Source: Kluyvera georgiana ATCC 51603
GTDB lineage: Bacteria > Pseudomonadota > Gammaproteobacteria > Enterobacterales > Enterobacteriaceae
NCBI RefSeq assembly: GCF_001654985.1
Contig: NZ_LXEU01000088.1
Location: forward strand, 24,802 to 88,801
DNA length: 64,000 nt
Direction: 5' to 3'
Shown: one piece after another, positions 29,216 to 39,134 of the stretch
Layout: every line of letters begins with the position of its first letter
Numbering within the stretch: the first letter of the stretch is position 1
Position numbers and translations under genes: made by a program
Notes under the pieces: model-generated
Databases searched by the model: none
Seen by the model: only the letters and a program-made list of their open reading frames with translations
What the model was told of the DNA's origin: nothing

Positions 29216-29556
29216 ACTTTGTGAACTAACTCAAAATTCTGAGGTGTGCGCGGATTATTTGACCTTTCCTTTATCTATCAATATGAATTTCTTATCTTTT
29301 ATTTGTATAACGCTTTTTCTTATCGCACAGAGCGGATGTGTGATCATTTCGTTATGATATTTTTTAGCCATCCAGATAGCTGTTGTTTTGGATAAAAAAT
29401 GTGCTATGGCTTAGGTGATTTCATGACTGCAATAAAAAATTGAGTGTTTTTTGTACGAAGTTATTGCCGGGTAATGTGATGTAACAAACTGCGTGGCGTA
29501 GAGGCTTGAAGTTTAGGTTTGTTAAAATTAATAAAGATTTCTTTACATGTGCAGGT
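29216..29556. other. AT-rich intergenic stretch upstream of ompF
   Basis: No credible gene. Strongly AT-rich with runs such as CTTATCTTTTATTTGTAT and GATATTTTTTAGCC. In E. coli the matching region holds distal OmpR and IHF sites and is a target for H-NS silencing; I cannot pick out individual sites with confidence. Confidence 0.5.
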
Positions 29557-29586
29557 AAAAAAAGGCCAGCGCGAGCGGCTGGCCTT
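29557..29586 (-). terminator. Rho-independent terminator of asnS
   Basis: Minus strand: AAGGCCAGC / GCTGGCCTT (arms 29578-29586 and 29562-29570), 7-base loop, followed by seven T (A run 29557-29563). Confidence 0.9.
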
Positions 29587-29601
29587 GAGGATAATACGGC
29601 T

Positions 29602-31002
29602 TTAGAAGCTGGCGTTGCGTGGCGTTCTCGGGAACGGAATCACGTCGCGCACGTTCTGTACGCCAGTGACGTAGGCGATCAGACGTTCGAAGCCCAGACC
29701 GAAACCTGAATGCGGCACGGTACCGTAGCGACGCAGGTCGCGATACCACCAGTAGTCTTCTTTGTTCAGACCCATTTCAGCCATACGGGCGTCAAGCACG
29801 TCCAGACGCTCTTCACGCTGAGAACCGCCGATGATCTCGCCAATGCCCGGTGCCAGTACGTCCATGGCGGCAACGGTTTTGCCATCGTCGTTAAGACGCA
29901 TATAGAAGGCTTTGATCTCCTTCGGATAGTTTTTCACGACCACCGGTGCTTTGAAGTGCTCTTCCGCAAGATAGCGTTCGTGCTCAGAGGAAAGGTCCAC
30001 GCCCCAGTACACCGGGTTTTCAAACTGTTTGCCACAGTTTTCCAGGATGGTGACCGCGTCGGTGTAGTCAACCTGCGCGAAGTCGGCGGAAACGAAACGT
30101 TGCAGACGATCGATAGCGTCTTTATCTACGCGCTCGGCGAAGAACTTCATGTCGTCCGCGCGTTCTTCGAGAACGGCTTTAAAGACGTACTTCAGCATGG
30201 CTTCTGCCAAACGGGCGTTATCTTCCAGATCGGCAAATGCCACTTCCGGCTCCAGCATCCAGAACTCCGCCAGGTGACGGCTGGTGTTGGAGTTTTCTGC
30301 GCGGAAGGTAGGGCCGAAGGTGTAGATCTTCGACAACGCACAGGCATAGGTTTCACCGTTCAACTGACCGGAAACGGTCAGGAAGGCTTCTTTGCCAAAG
30401 AAATCTTTGTCGTAATCCACTTTGCCCTGATCGTTACGCGGCAGGTTTTCCATATCCAGCGTAGACACGCGGAACATTTCGCCTGCGCCTTCAGTATCGG
30501 AAGCGGTAATCAGCGGGGTGGAAACCCAGAAGAAGCCCTGCTCGTCGAAGAAACGGTGCAGCGCCTGCGCCAGCGTGTGGCGAACGCGGGCGACCGCGCC
30601 AATCAGGTTGGTGCGCGGACGCATATGCGCCACTTCACGCAGATACTCGATGCTGTGGCGTTTCGCCGCCATCGGGTAGGTATCCGGATCTTCAACCCGG
30701 CCGGTCACTTCCACGTTAGAGGCCTGAATTTCAAAGCTCTGACCCTGACCCTGAGACGCCACAACTTTACCGGTGACGATCACCGAGCAGCCGGTGGTCA
30801 GACGCAGGACTTCGTCATTGTAATTGGGCAGAGAATTATTAATAACGGCCTGTACAGGATCAAAGCAGGAACCGTCATAGACGGCCAGGAAGGAAAAGCC
30901 AGCTTTTGAATCTCGGCGGGTACGTACCCAGCCGCGCACGGTGACTTCGCTGTCAACGGCTACGCGGCCCTGGAGTACGTCGGCTACAGGCACAACGCTC
31001 AT
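29602..31002 (-). CDS. asnS: Asparaginyl-tRNA synthetase AsnS
   Basis: Class IIb synthetase charging tRNA-Asn. 466 residues, same as E. coli. N-terminal OB-fold anticodon-binding domain (about 1-105, with [18 protein letters not shown]). Class II motif 1 region around [18 protein letters not shown]; motif 2 [21 protein letters not shown]; motif 3 [16 protein letters not shown]. Essential gene; lies between ompF and pncB as in K-12. Confidence 0.98.
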   Translation of the reverse strand: MSVVPVADVLQGRVAVDSEVTVRGWVRTRRDSKAGFSFLAVYDGSCFDPVQAVINNSLPNYNDEVLRLTTGCSVIVTGKVVASQGQGQSFEIQASNVEVTGRVEDPDTYPMAAKRHSIEYLREVAHMRPRTNLIGAVARVRHTLAQALHRFFDEQGFFWVSTPLITASDTEGAGEMFRVSTLDMENLPRNDQGKVDYDKDFFGKEAFLTVSGQLNGETYACALSKIYTFGPTFRAENSNTSRHLAEFWMLEPEVAFADLEDNARLAEAMLKYVFKAVLEERADDMKFFAERVDKDAIDRLQRFVSADFAQVDYTDAVTILENCGKQFENPVYWGVDLSSEHERYLAEEHFKAPVVVKNYPKEIKAFYMRLNDDGKTVAAMDVLAPGIGEIIGGSQREERLDVLDARMAEMGLNKEDYWWYRDLRRYGTVPHSGFGLGFERLIAYVTGVQNVRDVIPFPRTPRNASF

Positions 31003-31142
31003 AATAGTCTCTCTATTCGTAGTCCAATAAAAAAATCGTTTTTCCCCGGAACGGCGGGGGGATATCTATGTTACCTGTCATCTTCCATCAGACAAGTAGA
31101 ATTCGCACAAGGAAGGGGTGTTTTAAGAAATAAATAAAGAAG

Positions 31143-31165
31143 AAGGGAGCCGCCCGGGCTCCCTT
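31143..31165 (-). terminator. Rho-independent terminator of pncB
   Basis: Minus strand: AAGGGAGCC / GGCTCCCTT (31157-31165 and 31143-31151), 5-base loop, then a T-rich tail (CTTCTTTATTTATTTC). It lies six bases after the pncB stop. Confidence 0.85.
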
Positions 31166-31171
31166 TGGTGA

Positions 31172-32374
31172 TTAACTGGCCTTTTTGATCTGCGGGAGAT
31201 CAAATGCTTTACGTAATGCACGAACAAATGCTTTATCGTGACAAATGGTTTTCCCCGGGCTGTCGGAGAGTTTTGCCACCGGTTTGCCGTTGCACTCAAC
31301 CAGCTTGATAACGATATTGAGCGGTTTAACCTGTGGGATATCGCAGGTCAAACGCGTGCCAATACCAAAGCTGAGATTGATGCGCGGTGAGAAGTGGCGA
31401 TACAGCTCAATGGCTTTCGGCAGATCGAGATTGTCGGAAAACACCAGCACTTTCTCGCGCGGGTCGATACCGAGCTTTTGATAATGTTTGATCGCCTTCT
31501 CGCCCCATTCAAACGGGTCGCCGGAGTCGTGGCGCAAACCCTGGTAACGCGTGGCGAATTCCGGGCCGAAGTCGCGCAGGAAGGCGTCCATGGTAATGCA
31601 GTCGGTCAGGGCGATGCCGAGCCGATCGGGATATTCTTCCAGCCAGGCGGCCAGCGCCGCACGCTGGCTGGTTGCCAGATCCGGGCTGATTTGCTGATGC
31701 GCCTGGAACCACTCGTGTGCCTGGGTACCCATTGGCGTCAGAGTCAGGCGGCGCGCCAGATCGTAGTTGCTGGTGCCCACAAACCATGTCTCCTGACGGA
31801 GACGGCTGACGATGGCTTCCTGAACTTCACGGGAGAAGCGGCGGCGGGTGCCAAAGTCCATCAGTTTGAAAGCGGACATATCAAGGTCGGCCGTCAGCTG
31901 ATTAAAGTCGGCCAGCTTATGTTCCAGCATTTCCAGCGCCTGCGGGACGCCGTTTTCCGGAGAACGATAGCGGTGAACCAGCTCGCTAATCACCGCCAGC
32001 AGCGGCACTTCCCACATGATCACTTCACGCCACGGGCCTTCAAGGCGGATATTCAGCTTACCATTCTCGTTGGTGACGGTAACCTGTTGTGGATCGTAGC
32101 GGAAATCACGCAGCCAGTTCAGGTAGTCCTGCTTAAAGAAAGGCAGACCGGACAGCCAGTGGTATTCATCATCACGCAGCGTGAGTGAACGCATGGCTTC
32201 GACTTGTTCGCGAATGGCGTCAGCATAAATGCCCAGCAGATCGTCACCACGGCAGCGGAATTCCGCCGCGACGTTAACGTCGTAGTAGTGGTGGAAAACG
32301 GCCTGCTGCATATGCAGTTTGTAGGCATCTGTATCCAGCAACGAGTGCAGAACAGGAGAAGCGAATTGTGTCAT
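31172..32374 (-). CDS. pncB: Nicotinate phosphoribosyltransferase PncB
   Basis: Salvages nicotinate to NaMN with PRPP and ATP for NAD synthesis. 400 residues, equal to E. coli. Start [27 protein letters not shown] at 32374; the extra five residues of the longer frame match nothing in the family. Conserved segments include the active-site loop [31 protein letters not shown] and [14 protein letters not shown] NadR box lies in its leader. Confidence 0.96.
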   Translation of the reverse strand: MTQFASPVLHSLLDTDAYKLHMQQAVFHHYYDVNVAAEFRCRGDDLLGIYADAIREQVEAMRSLTLRDDEYHWLSGLPFFKQDYLNWLRDFRYDPQQVTVTNENGKLNIRLEGPWREVIMWEVPLLAVISELVHRYRSPENGVPQALEMLEHKLADFNQLTADLDMSAFKLMDFGTRRRFSREVQEAIVSRLRQETWFVGTSNYDLARRLTLTPMGTQAHEWFQAHQQISPDLATSQRAALAAWLEEYPDRLGIALTDCITMDAFLRDFGPEFATRYQGLRHDSGDPFEWGEKAIKHYQKLGIDPREKVLVFSDNLDLPKAIELYRHFSPRINLSFGIGTRLTCDIPQVKPLNIVIKLVECNGKPVAKLSDSPGKTICHDKAFVRALRKAFDLPQIKKAS

Positions 32375-32402
32375 GGTGCGCAGTAGCATCCTCTCACAGG
32401 AG

Positions 32403-32420
32403 CGTTTAGTACAATAAACA
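32403..32420 (-). promoter_or_regulatory. NadR operator upstream of pncB
   Basis: Minus strand TGTTTA-TTGTAC-TAAACG, one mismatch from the TGTTTA-N6-TAAACA consensus for NadR, the NAD-responsive repressor. It lies about 12-29 bases downstream of the predicted pncB start site. Confidence 0.8.
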
Positions 32421-32438
32421 ACAGGGGAGAATGGCTGG

Positions 32439-32466
32439 AGTATACCTTGTTTAACGATTTATTGAA
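32439..32466 (-). promoter_or_regulatory. Likely pncB promoter
   Basis: Minus strand TTCAAT (32461-32466), 16 bases, TATACT (32439-32444). The -10 is good and the -35 is poor. The NadR operator falls just inside the transcript. Confidence 0.6.
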
Positions 32467-32638
32467 CCCCGATCACACCATATGGCACGAAGCGCCACTC
32501 CGGCGTTTTGTGCGGCATGTTGCGTAAATGTATCTATTTTCCCTATTTGACTGGAAAAGATGAAGATTCTGCATAGCGCGTTTAACACAACAGGAATAGA
32601 CTGGAGGTGACATTTACAAAAGATGCTAAAGGTTTTTT

Positions 32639-35251
32639 ATGACACAACAGCCCCAAGCCAAGTACCGCCACGACTACCGTGCGCCGGACTACCTGATCAG
32701 TGATATCGACCTGGCCTTTGACCTGGATGCCGCAAAAACCGTTGTGACCGCGGAAAGCCAGGTTTCCCGTCACGCAGCGTCTGATGTGCCGCTACGCCTG
32801 AACGGTGAGGACCTCACGCTGGTCTCCATTCATGTTAACGGTGCGCCGTGGGCCGACTATAAAGAAGAAGAGAACCATCTGGTTATCTCCGGCCTGCCTG
32901 AGCGTTTTACGCTGAAGATTGTCAATGAAATCAGCCCGGCGGCGAATACTGCGCTGGAAGGGCTCTATCAATCCGGTGAAGCGCTGTGTACCCAATGTGA
33001 GGCCGAAGGCTTCCGCCATATTACCTGGTATCTCGACCGCCCGGACGTGCTGGCGCGCTTTACCACCAAAATTACCGCCGATAAGAGCAAATATCCGTTC
33101 CTGCTGTCCAACGGCAACCGTATTGCCGAAGGTGAGCTGGATAACGGGCGTCACTGGGTACAGTGGCAGGATCCGTTCCCGAAACCCTGCTATCTGTTTG
33201 CGCTGGTGGCGGGCGATTTCGACGTGCTGCGCGATACCTTCAAAACCCGCTCCGGGCGCGAAGTGGCGCTGGAACTGTTCGTTGACCGCGGCAACCTTGA
33301 TCGCGCGCCGTGGGCAATGACCTCGCTGAAAAACTCCATGAAGTGGGATGAAGAGCGCTTTGGCCTCGAATACGATCTCGACATCTATATGATCGTTGCC
33401 GTCGACTTCTTTAATATGGGCGCGATGGAGAATAAAGGGCTGAACGTCTTTAACTCCAAATACGTGCTGGCGCGTACCGATACCGCGACGGATAAAGATT
33501 ATCTCGATATTGAACGCGTGATTGGTCATGAGTATTTCCATAACTGGACCGGCAACCGCGTGACCTGCCGCGACTGGTTCCAGTTAAGCCTGAAAGAAGG
33601 CCTGACCGTGTTCCGCGATCAGGAGTTCAGCTCCGACCTGGGCTCCCGTGCGGTTAACCGCATCAGCAACGTACGTACCATGCGCGGCCTGCAGTTTGCT
33701 GAAGACGCCAGCCCAATGGCGCACCCGATCCGTCCGGACAAAGTTATTGAAATGAATAACTTCTATACCCTGACGGTGTATGAGAAAGGGGCGGAAGTTA
33801 TCCGTATGCTGCACACGCTGCTGGGCGAAGAGAACTTCCAGAAGGGGATGCAGCTGTACTTTGAGCGTCACGACGGCAGCGCGGCTACCTGCGACGACTT
33901 CGTGCAGGCGATGGAAGATGCTTCCAACATCGACCTCTCTCATTTCCGCCGCTGGTATAGCCAGGCCGGTACGCCCATTGTCAGCGTGCACGACGACTAC
34001 AATCCGGAAACCGAGCAGTACACCTTAACCATCCGCCAGCGTACACCAGCCACGGCCGAGCAGGAGGAGAAATACCCGCTGCACATTCCGTTCGATATCG
34101 AACTGTACGATAACGAAGGTAAGGTGATCCCGCTGCAGAAAGATGGCCATCCGGTGCACCACGTGCTAAACGTGACCCAGGCCGAGCAGACGTTTGTGTT
34201 CGATAACGTTTACTTCCAGCCGGTGCCGTCGCTGCTGCGTGAATTCTCCGCGCCGGTGAAGCTGGAATATAAATGGAGCGATCAGCAACTCACCTTCCTG
34301 ATGCGCCATGCGCGTAATGATTTCTCTCGCTGGGACGCCGCGCAAAGCCTGTTGGCGACCTATATTAAGCTGAACGTGGCTCGTCATCAGCAGGGGCAAC
34401 CGCTGTCGCTACCGGTTCACGTGGCCGACGCGTTCCGCGCCATTCTGCTGGATGAGAAGATCGATCCGGCGCTGGCCGCGGAAATTCTGACTCTGCCATC
34501 CGCCAGCGAAATTGCTGAACTGTTTGAGATTATTGATCCGATCGCCATTGCCGCAGTGCGCGAAGCGCTGACCCGCACGCTGGCTACCGAGCTGGCGGAC
34601 GAGTGTCTGGCAGTCTACAACGCCAATAAACTCGACAGCTATCGCGTAGAGCATGCGGACATCGGCAAGCGCGCGCTGCGTAACACCTGCCTGCGCTATC
34701 TGGCGTTTGGCGATCGCGAGCTGGGTAACAAGCTGGTGAGCGAGCAATACCATCACGCGGACAACATGACCGACGCGCTGGCCGCGCTGTCTGCAGCCGT
34801 CGCAGCCGAACTGCCTTGCCGCGATGCGCTGATGCAGGAGTATGATGACAAGTGGCATCATGATGGTCTGGTAATGGATAAGTGGCTGATTCTGCAAGCC
34901 ACCAGCCCGGCAGATGACGTGCTGGCGACGGTGCGCAAGCTGTTGAACCATCGCTCATTCAGTATGAATAACCCGAACCGCATTCGCTCGCTGATTGGCG
35001 CCTTTGCCGGCAGCAACCCGGCTGCGTTCCACGCAGAAGACGGCAGCGGCTATCAGTTCCTGGTCGAAATGTTGACCGAACTGAACAGCAAAAACCCGCA
35101 GGTGGCTTCGCGTCTGATTGAGCCGCTGATCCGCCTGAAACGCTATGATGCAAAACGTCAGGCGCTGATGCGTGCTGCGCTGGAGCAGTTGAAGGGGCTG
35201 GAGAATCTCTCCGGGGATCTGTACGAGAAGATTGCGAAAGCATTAGCCTGA
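32639..35251 (+). CDS. pepN: Aminopeptidase N
   Basis: Main broad-specificity M1 zinc aminopeptidase of the cytoplasm; finishes breakdown of peptides from ATP-dependent proteases. 870 residues, same as E. coli. Exopeptidase motif GAMEN (about 261-265) and zinc motif HEYFHNWTGNR (His297, Glu298, His301) with the third ligand Glu320 in LKEGLTVFRDQEF. The C-terminal half is the helical cone domain of M1 enzymes. Divergent from pncB. Confidence 0.97.
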   Translation: MTQQPQAKYRHDYRAPDYLISDIDLAFDLDAAKTVVTAESQVSRHAASDVPLRLNGEDLTLVSIHVNGAPWADYKEEENHLVISGLPERFTLKIVNEISPAANTALEGLYQSGEALCTQCEAEGFRHITWYLDRPDVLARFTTKITADKSKYPFLLSNGNRIAEGELDNGRHWVQWQDPFPKPCYLFALVAGDFDVLRDTFKTRSGREVALELFVDRGNLDRAPWAMTSLKNSMKWDEERFGLEYDLDIYMIVAVDFFNMGAMENKGLNVFNSKYVLARTDTATDKDYLDIERVIGHEYFHNWTGNRVTCRDWFQLSLKEGLTVFRDQEFSSDLGSRAVNRISNVRTMRGLQFAEDASPMAHPIRPDKVIEMNNFYTLTVYEKGAEVIRMLHTLLGEENFQKGMQLYFERHDGSAATCDDFVQAMEDASNIDLSHFRRWYSQAGTPIVSVHDDYNPETEQYTLTIRQRTPATAEQEEKYPLHIPFDIELYDNEGKVIPLQKDGHPVHHVLNVTQAEQTFVFDNVYFQPVPSLLREFSAPVKLEYKWSDQQLTFLMRHARNDFSRWDAAQSLLATYIKLNVARHQQGQPLSLPVHVADAFRAILLDEKIDPALAAEILTLPSASEIAELFEIIDPIAIAAVREALTRTLATELADECLAVYNANKLDSYRVEHADIGKRALRNTCLRYLAFGDRELGNKLVSEQYHHADNMTDALAALSAAVAAELPCRDALMQEYDDKWHHDGLVMDKWLILQATSPADDVLATVRKLLNHRSFSMNNPNRIRSLIGAFAGSNPAAFHAEDGSGYQFLVEMLTELNSKNPQVASRLIEPLIRLKRYDAKRQALMRAALEQLKGLENLSGDLYEKIAKALA

Positions 35252-35257
35252 CTGTCA

Positions 35258-35334
35258 CCCGGACGAGGCGTTAACGCTGACTCCGGGGCACACGATGCGG
35301 GTTCCCCGGCGTTGTTTCGCTTGGCCGGGCAACC
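35258..35334. repeat. REP/BIME-like double palindrome after pepN
   Basis: First unit: CCCGGA (35258-35263) and TCCGGG (35282-35287) flank the inner palindrome GCGTTAACGC (35268-35277); CCGGACGAGGCGTTAACGC is typical REP wording. Second unit: GGTTCCCCGGC (35300-35310) pairs with GCCGGGCAACC (35324-35334) with a two-base mismatch. Found where K-12 carries ssuBCDA. Confidence 0.65.
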
Positions 35335-35345
35335 TTAATACAAAC

Positions 35346-35379
35346 AAAAACGCCGCTGGTTTTTCCCTGTGGCGTTTTT
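35346..35379. terminator. Bidirectional terminator between pepN and ssuE
   Basis: AAAAACGCC (35346-35354) / GGCGTTTTT (35371-35379) with a 16-base inner region, A and T tracts on both sides. Only four bases separate it from the ssuE stop, so ssuE ends its transcript here. Confidence 0.8.
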
Positions 35380-35383
35380 TTTA

Positions 35384-35959
35384 TCAAACATGTGCGGTCT
35401 GTCGAGCTGCGCTTAACGTGGGAACCTGGATGTCTCGCCGGTGTAGCGCCTGCCAGAAGGTCTCCAGCGCGCTGTCCAGACGCGTGTGCAGATTTGGGCT
35501 GAACTGCGGCTTATGCTGATAGTCGGTGACCTGGCTGTCATCGGCAAACACCCCCTGCAAAATCTCCTGTGCTTTCAGCGCATTGAGAACCGGCTTAAGG
35601 GCATAATCGACCGCCAACATATGGGCAACGGTGCCGCCGGTCGCCAGCGGTAAAACCACTTTTCCTTCCAGCGCGCGCTCCGGCAGGAGATCGAGCAGCG
35701 CCTTTAACGCGCCGGCGAAAGAGGCTTTATAGACCGGCGTGGCGATAATTAAACCGTCTGCATGAGCCAGCTGTTCGGTCAGCGTTTGCAGTGCCGGGCT
35801 GTCGAAACGCGCGTGGAAGAGATCCTCCGGCGCAAAATTCTGCAAATGCCAGTGGAATACTTCAACATCCGCCGCGGAAAGTTTCTCACGTGCGTACTCC
35901 AGCAGAGCGCTGGAACGAGAGGGGAAACGCGGGCTTCCGGCTAAAGTAATGACGCGCAT
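35384..35959 (-). CDS. ssuE: NAD(P)H-dependent FMN reductase SsuE
   Basis: Flavodoxin-like reductase that supplies FMNH2 to the alkanesulfonate monooxygenase SsuD for sulfur scavenging. 191 residues, same as E. coli. FMN-binding [22 protein letters not shown], then [25 protein letters not shown] (the pi-helix tyrosine region) and [22 protein letters not shown]. Start at 35959 with AAGGAG five bases upstream. In K-12 ssuE is first of ssuEADCB; here no partner follows and a terminator comes directly after its stop. Confidence 0.95.
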   Translation of the reverse strand: MRVITLAGSPRFPSRSSALLEYAREKLSAADVEVFHWHLQNFAPEDLFHARFDSPALQTLTEQLAHADGLIIATPVYKASFAGALKALLDLLPERALEGKVVLPLATGGTVAHMLAVDYALKPVLNALKAQEILQGVFADDSQVTDYQHKPQFSPNLHTRLDSALETFWQALHRRDIQVPTLSAARQTAHV

Positions 35960-36108
35960 ACTCACTCCTTATAACTAAAAATACACATTAATTTAAAATT
36001 GATAACATTTGTCTCAGTGTCTCAAAGGTCGTCAGGTGCGCGAAATACTTTTTCCAACGTAGGATTACCGGAAAATGCATATGGCGGGGGAGGTATATAA
36101 AGGAGAGA

Positions 36109-36124
36109 AGGAAAACGATTGCGC
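36109..36124 (+). promoter_or_regulatory. PurR box ahead of pyrD
   Basis: AGGAAAACGATTGCGC differs from the PurR consensus (ANGCAANCGNTTNCNT) at two positions. It lies about 40 bases upstream of the pyrD -10. E. coli pyrD is repressed by PurR; the role here is inferred. Confidence 0.65.
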
Positions 36125-36166
36125 TTTTTTTGCCGCAGGTCAATTCCCTTTCTGTGCGAGATCGCA

Positions 36167-36205
36167 CATAATACGCCCCCGGTTTGCACACCGGGAATCC
36201 AGGAG
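36167..36205 (+). promoter_or_regulatory. pyrD -10, start-switch tract and leader hairpin
   Basis: -10 CATAAT (36167-36172) is followed by a C tract (36176-36180) and GG at the expected start. CCCGGT (36178-36183) pairs with ACCGGG (36190-36195); the ribosome site AGGAG is at 36201-36205. Starting within the C tract at high CTP would include the 5' arm and form a hairpin close to the ribosome site; starting at G would not. This matches the CTP-sensing start-site switch known for E. coli pyrD. Confidence 0.7.
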
Positions 36206-36210
36206 AGTTC

Positions 36211-37221
36211 ATGTACTATCCCTTCGTTCGTAAAGCACTTTTTCAGCTCGATCCAGAGCGCGCTCATGAATTAACGTTTCAACAATTACGCCGTGTCACC
36301 GGTACGCCGCTGGAAGCCCTTGTGCGTCAGAAAGTACCGGAAAAGCCGGTTACCTGCATGGGGCTGACGTTCAAAAATCCCCTGGGTTTGGCTGCGGGTC
36401 TGGATAAAGACGGGGAATGTATTGATGCCCTGGGCGCCATGGGATTTGGCTCGATCGAGATCGGCACCGTCACGCCGCGCCCGCAGCCGGGTAACGATAA
36501 GCCGCGCCTGTTCCGCCTCGTTGACGCCGAAGGGTTGATTAACCGTATGGGCTTCAATAACCACGGCGTTGACAACCTGGTCGAAAACGTTAAAAAAGCG
36601 CATTTCGACGGTATTCTGGGGATTAATATCGGTAAGAATAAAGATACCCCTGTTGAGCATGGCAAAGATGACTATCTGATTTGTATGGAAAAAATCTATG
36701 CCTACGCCGGTTATATTGCGATTAATATCTCATCGCCAAATACCCCTGGCCTACGCACGCTGCAATATGGAGATGCACTCGACGATCTCCTTTCTGGTAT
36801 TAAAAATAAACAATCTGAGCTGCAGGAAAAACACCATAAATATGTTCCTGTGGCGGTGAAGATCGCGCCGGATCTTTCTCATGAAGAGTTGATCCAGGTG
36901 GCCGACAGTTTAATCCGACATAATATTGATGGGGTCATTGCCACCAATACGACATTGGATCGTTCGCTGGTTCAAGGGATGAAACATTGTGATGAAACCG
37001 GTGGTTTAAGCGGTCGTCCATTACAATTAAAAAGTACCGAAATTATTCGTATGCTGTCGGCTGAATTAAAAGGCCAACTGCCTATTATTGGCGTCGGCGG
37101 TATCGATTCGGTGATGGCGGCCCGCGAGAAGATGGCGGCCGGTGCATCGCTGGTGCAGATTTATTCCGGTTTTATTTTTAAAGGCCCGCCGCTGATTAAA
37201 GAAATCGTCACCCACATCTAG
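36211..37221 (+). CDS. pyrD: Dihydroorotate dehydrogenase (quinone) PyrD
   Basis: Class 2, membrane-associated FMN enzyme of pyrimidine synthesis, passing electrons to quinone. 336 residues, same as E. coli. N-terminal amphipathic membrane-binding segment ([22 protein letters not shown]), then [39 protein letters not shown] (catalytic Ser175), ATNTT and IIGVGGI. Start 36211 follows AGGAG; the in-frame ATG at 36184 would lie in the control hairpin. Confidence 0.97.
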   Translation: MYYPFVRKALFQLDPERAHELTFQQLRRVTGTPLEALVRQKVPEKPVTCMGLTFKNPLGLAAGLDKDGECIDALGAMGFGSIEIGTVTPRPQPGNDKPRLFRLVDAEGLINRMGFNNHGVDNLVENVKKAHFDGILGINIGKNKDTPVEHGKDDYLICMEKIYAYAGYIAINISSPNTPGLRTLQYGDALDDLLSGIKNKQSELQEKHHKYVPVAVKIAPDLSHEELIQVADSLIRHNIDGVIATNTTLDRSLVQGMKHCDETGGLSGRPLQLKSTEIIRMLSAELKGQLPIIGVGGIDSVMAAREKMAAGASLVQIYSGFIFKGPPLIKEIVTHI

Positions 37222-37242
37222 TCTTTTTCTCGGTAATGTGAT

Positions 37243-37266
37243 CCAGGGCTTTATTTCCGGCCCTGG
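37243..37266 (+). terminator. Weak terminator-like hairpin after pyrD
   Basis: CCAGGGC (37243-37249) / GCCCTGG (37260-37266), 10-base loop, followed by TTGCTTTATATTT. Moderate evidence for a pyrD terminator. Confidence 0.5.
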
Positions 37267-37387
37267 TTGCTTTATATTTCCTCATTGTTGCTTATTTAAA
37301 CATATTGGTCTTTTATTATTTAGGGCGACAATTAACGCAATGGAAGAACAAACGCTGCACGGGATGCAAAAATGATGGGGGAGAAAA

Positions 37388-37930
37388 ATGCGAATTAAAC
37401 CTGATGATAACTGGCGCTGGTATTATGATGAAGAGCACGATCGTATGATGCTCGATTTAGCCAACGGCATGTTGTTTCGCTCGCGTTTTGCTCGCCGCAT
37501 GTTAACTCCCGATGCGTTTGAACCCACCGGATTTTGCGTGGATGACGCCGCGCTCTATTTCTCCTTTGAAGAAAAATGTCGCGATCTGCTGCTGTCTAAA
37601 GAGCATCGCGCCGAGCTGATTCTTAACGCCCTGGTGGCGATTCGTTTCCTGAAGCCCCAAATGCCGAAAAGCTGGCACTTCCGCGCCCATGATAATGGCT
37701 GGGTACCGGTGACCGGCGATGCGGCCAGCGTCTGGCTGAGCGATGACGATAGTCAGGTTAATTTACTGGTCGTTGAACCGGGTGAAAACGCTGCACTCTG
37801 TCTGCTGGCGCAGCCTGGGCTGGTATTGGCCGGGCGCACGATGCAACTCGGCGACCCGATCAAAATTATGAACGACAGGCTGCAACCCCAGCCGGGGCTG
37901 GACGGTTACAGCCTGGAGCAGGCGGTTTAA
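37388..37930 (+). CDS. zapC: Cell division protein ZapC
   Basis: Cytoplasmic protein that binds FtsZ and promotes bundling of its filaments at the division ring. 180 residues, same as E. coli. Begins [34 protein letters not shown] and ends [10 protein letters not shown], matching the family throughout. Ribosome site GGGGAGAAAA precedes it. Its stop overlaps that of the convergent ycbX. Confidence 0.95.
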   Translation: MRIKPDDNWRWYYDEEHDRMMLDLANGMLFRSRFARRMLTPDAFEPTGFCVDDAALYFSFEEKCRDLLLSKEHRAELILNALVAIRFLKPQMPKSWHFRAHDNGWVPVTGDAASVWLSDDDSQVNLLVVEPGENAALCLLAQPGLVLAGRTMQLGDPIKIMNDRLQPQPGLDGYSLEQAV

Positions 37931-39036
37931 CGGCTCAGTTTTAGCGCCGTTTTGGGAACACAGCTACAGCTCAAAATGGTGCCGTCGGTGCCTACCGCGC
38001 TTTTCTTCAACGGACTCACTTCTCCTTCGATCAGCGTCACGCGGCAGCTGCCGCACAGGCCCGCGCGGCAGGAGTAGGGTACGCGAATACCCTGCTGCTC
38101 AAGCTGCTCCAGTAAAATTTGCTGATTATTTCCGCTGAAGGTTTTCCCTTCCCACGCAATATCCACCAACGCATTTTGCTGAGCCTGAGGCGCGACGGTA
38201 TCGTCGGTTTGCCCGGCGGTATAGACTTTTGCTGGCCCGGTGGTGAGGATTTCCACTTCATCACCCACGCGCACCACGCCGCTGTTACGGGCAATCAAAT
38301 TCTGACCGAAATCGACGTCGCCGGTGGCCGGATCGGTACGGAACGACTGTAAGGTCCTTAGCGGCTCTCCGGCGGGGTGCTTTTGCCCTTTTTCCGGGCT
38401 GATGGTGGTAAAAATACAGCGGCTGCACGGTTTCACCACGTCAAAAACGACGTCGCCAATGCGAACGGTTTTCCAGCTATCTTCAGCCCAGGCTTCAACG
38501 CCGGTCACCACCAGGTTCGGGCGGAACTGTTCCATTCGCACGCCGGCTTTGCAGCGTTGTTGCAGGTCGCGTAACGAAGCTTCGTTAACCAACAGGAACG
38601 GAAAACCATCGGCGAAGGAGAGCGGCACCGCATCGTGGCGTTTAACGCGACGCGTGAGATCATCACCAAGCCAGCGCAGCTGAACGTCGCGTTTAAAGAA
38701 CGGCGAAAGCCACTGATTAATGGCATCCGGCGCGATACGCGAGGTAAACTGATTGCCCCATACTTCGGTCGGCGAAGGCTGGCCGCTGAAATCAGCGAAG
38801 CGCACCAGCGCGCTGCTGCCGTCGGGCGCGGTAAGGTGTAACCCATCACGCAGGACCGACGGGGTAAAGCGCACCATTGCCGGGAATTGTCGGGCGGTAA
38901 TAAAGGTGCCATCGGGTTCGGTGATCATAAAAATGCGGTCAAATGCCAGCCCGCTAATATCAGCAAAGGCGTGCGTAAGCCCAATTCCCCGCATCGATTT
39001 CACCGGATGTATAAAAAGTCGCGATAACGTAGCCAC
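37927..39036 (-). CDS. ycbX: YcbX, MOSC-domain iron-sulfur reductase partner
   Basis: Three parts: N-terminal MOSC beta-barrel (1-about 120), MOSC domain with [14 protein letters not shown] (cysteine proposed to bind molybdenum cofactor), and a C-terminal 2Fe-2S ferredoxin with [12 protein letters not shown] and the fourth cysteine in ILSCSC. 369 residues, same as E. coli. E. coli YcbX detoxifies N-hydroxylated base analogues such as 6-N-hydroxylaminopurine together with CysJ. Start is GTG (39034-39036), giving [15 protein letters not shown]. Confidence 0.93.
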   Translation of the reverse strand: MATLSRLFIHPVKSMRGIGLTHAFADISGLAFDRIFMITEPDGTFITARQFPAMVRFTPSVLRDGLHLTAPDGSSALVRFADFSGQPSPTEVWGNQFTSRIAPDAINQWLSPFFKRDVQLRWLGDDLTRRVKRHDAVPLSFADGFPFLLVNEASLRDLQQRCKAGVRMEQFRPNLVVTGVEAWAEDSWKTVRIGDVVFDVVKPCSRCIFTTISPEKGQKHPAGEPLRTLQSFRTDPATGDVDFGQNLIARNSGVVRVGDEVEILTTGPAKVYTAGQTDDTVAPQAQQNALVDIAWEGKTFSGNNQQILLEQLEQQGIRVPYSCRAGLCGSCRVTLIEGEVSPLKKSAVGTDGTILSCSCVPKTALKLSR

Positions 39037-39073
39037 AACACTGTCCCTGAGTCGAAAATAAGCCTTTAACTTT

Positions 39074-39101
39074 ATGACATGGGGCGCAGATTGGCTATAA
39101 T
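39074..39101 (+). promoter_or_regulatory. Likely rlmL promoter
   Basis: ATGACA (39074-39079), 16 bases, perfect TATAAT (39096-39101); leader about 27 bases to rlmL. Likely drives rlmL-uup and perhaps the pqi genes. Confidence 0.65.
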
Positions 39102-39134
39102 GCGCAACAATTTTCTGCGAGTAAAAGTGACGAT

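Noticed and set aside
29710..30909. 399-codon open frame on the plus strand opposite asnS
   Set aside because: Antisense shadow; asnS is certain and the opposite translation matches nothing.
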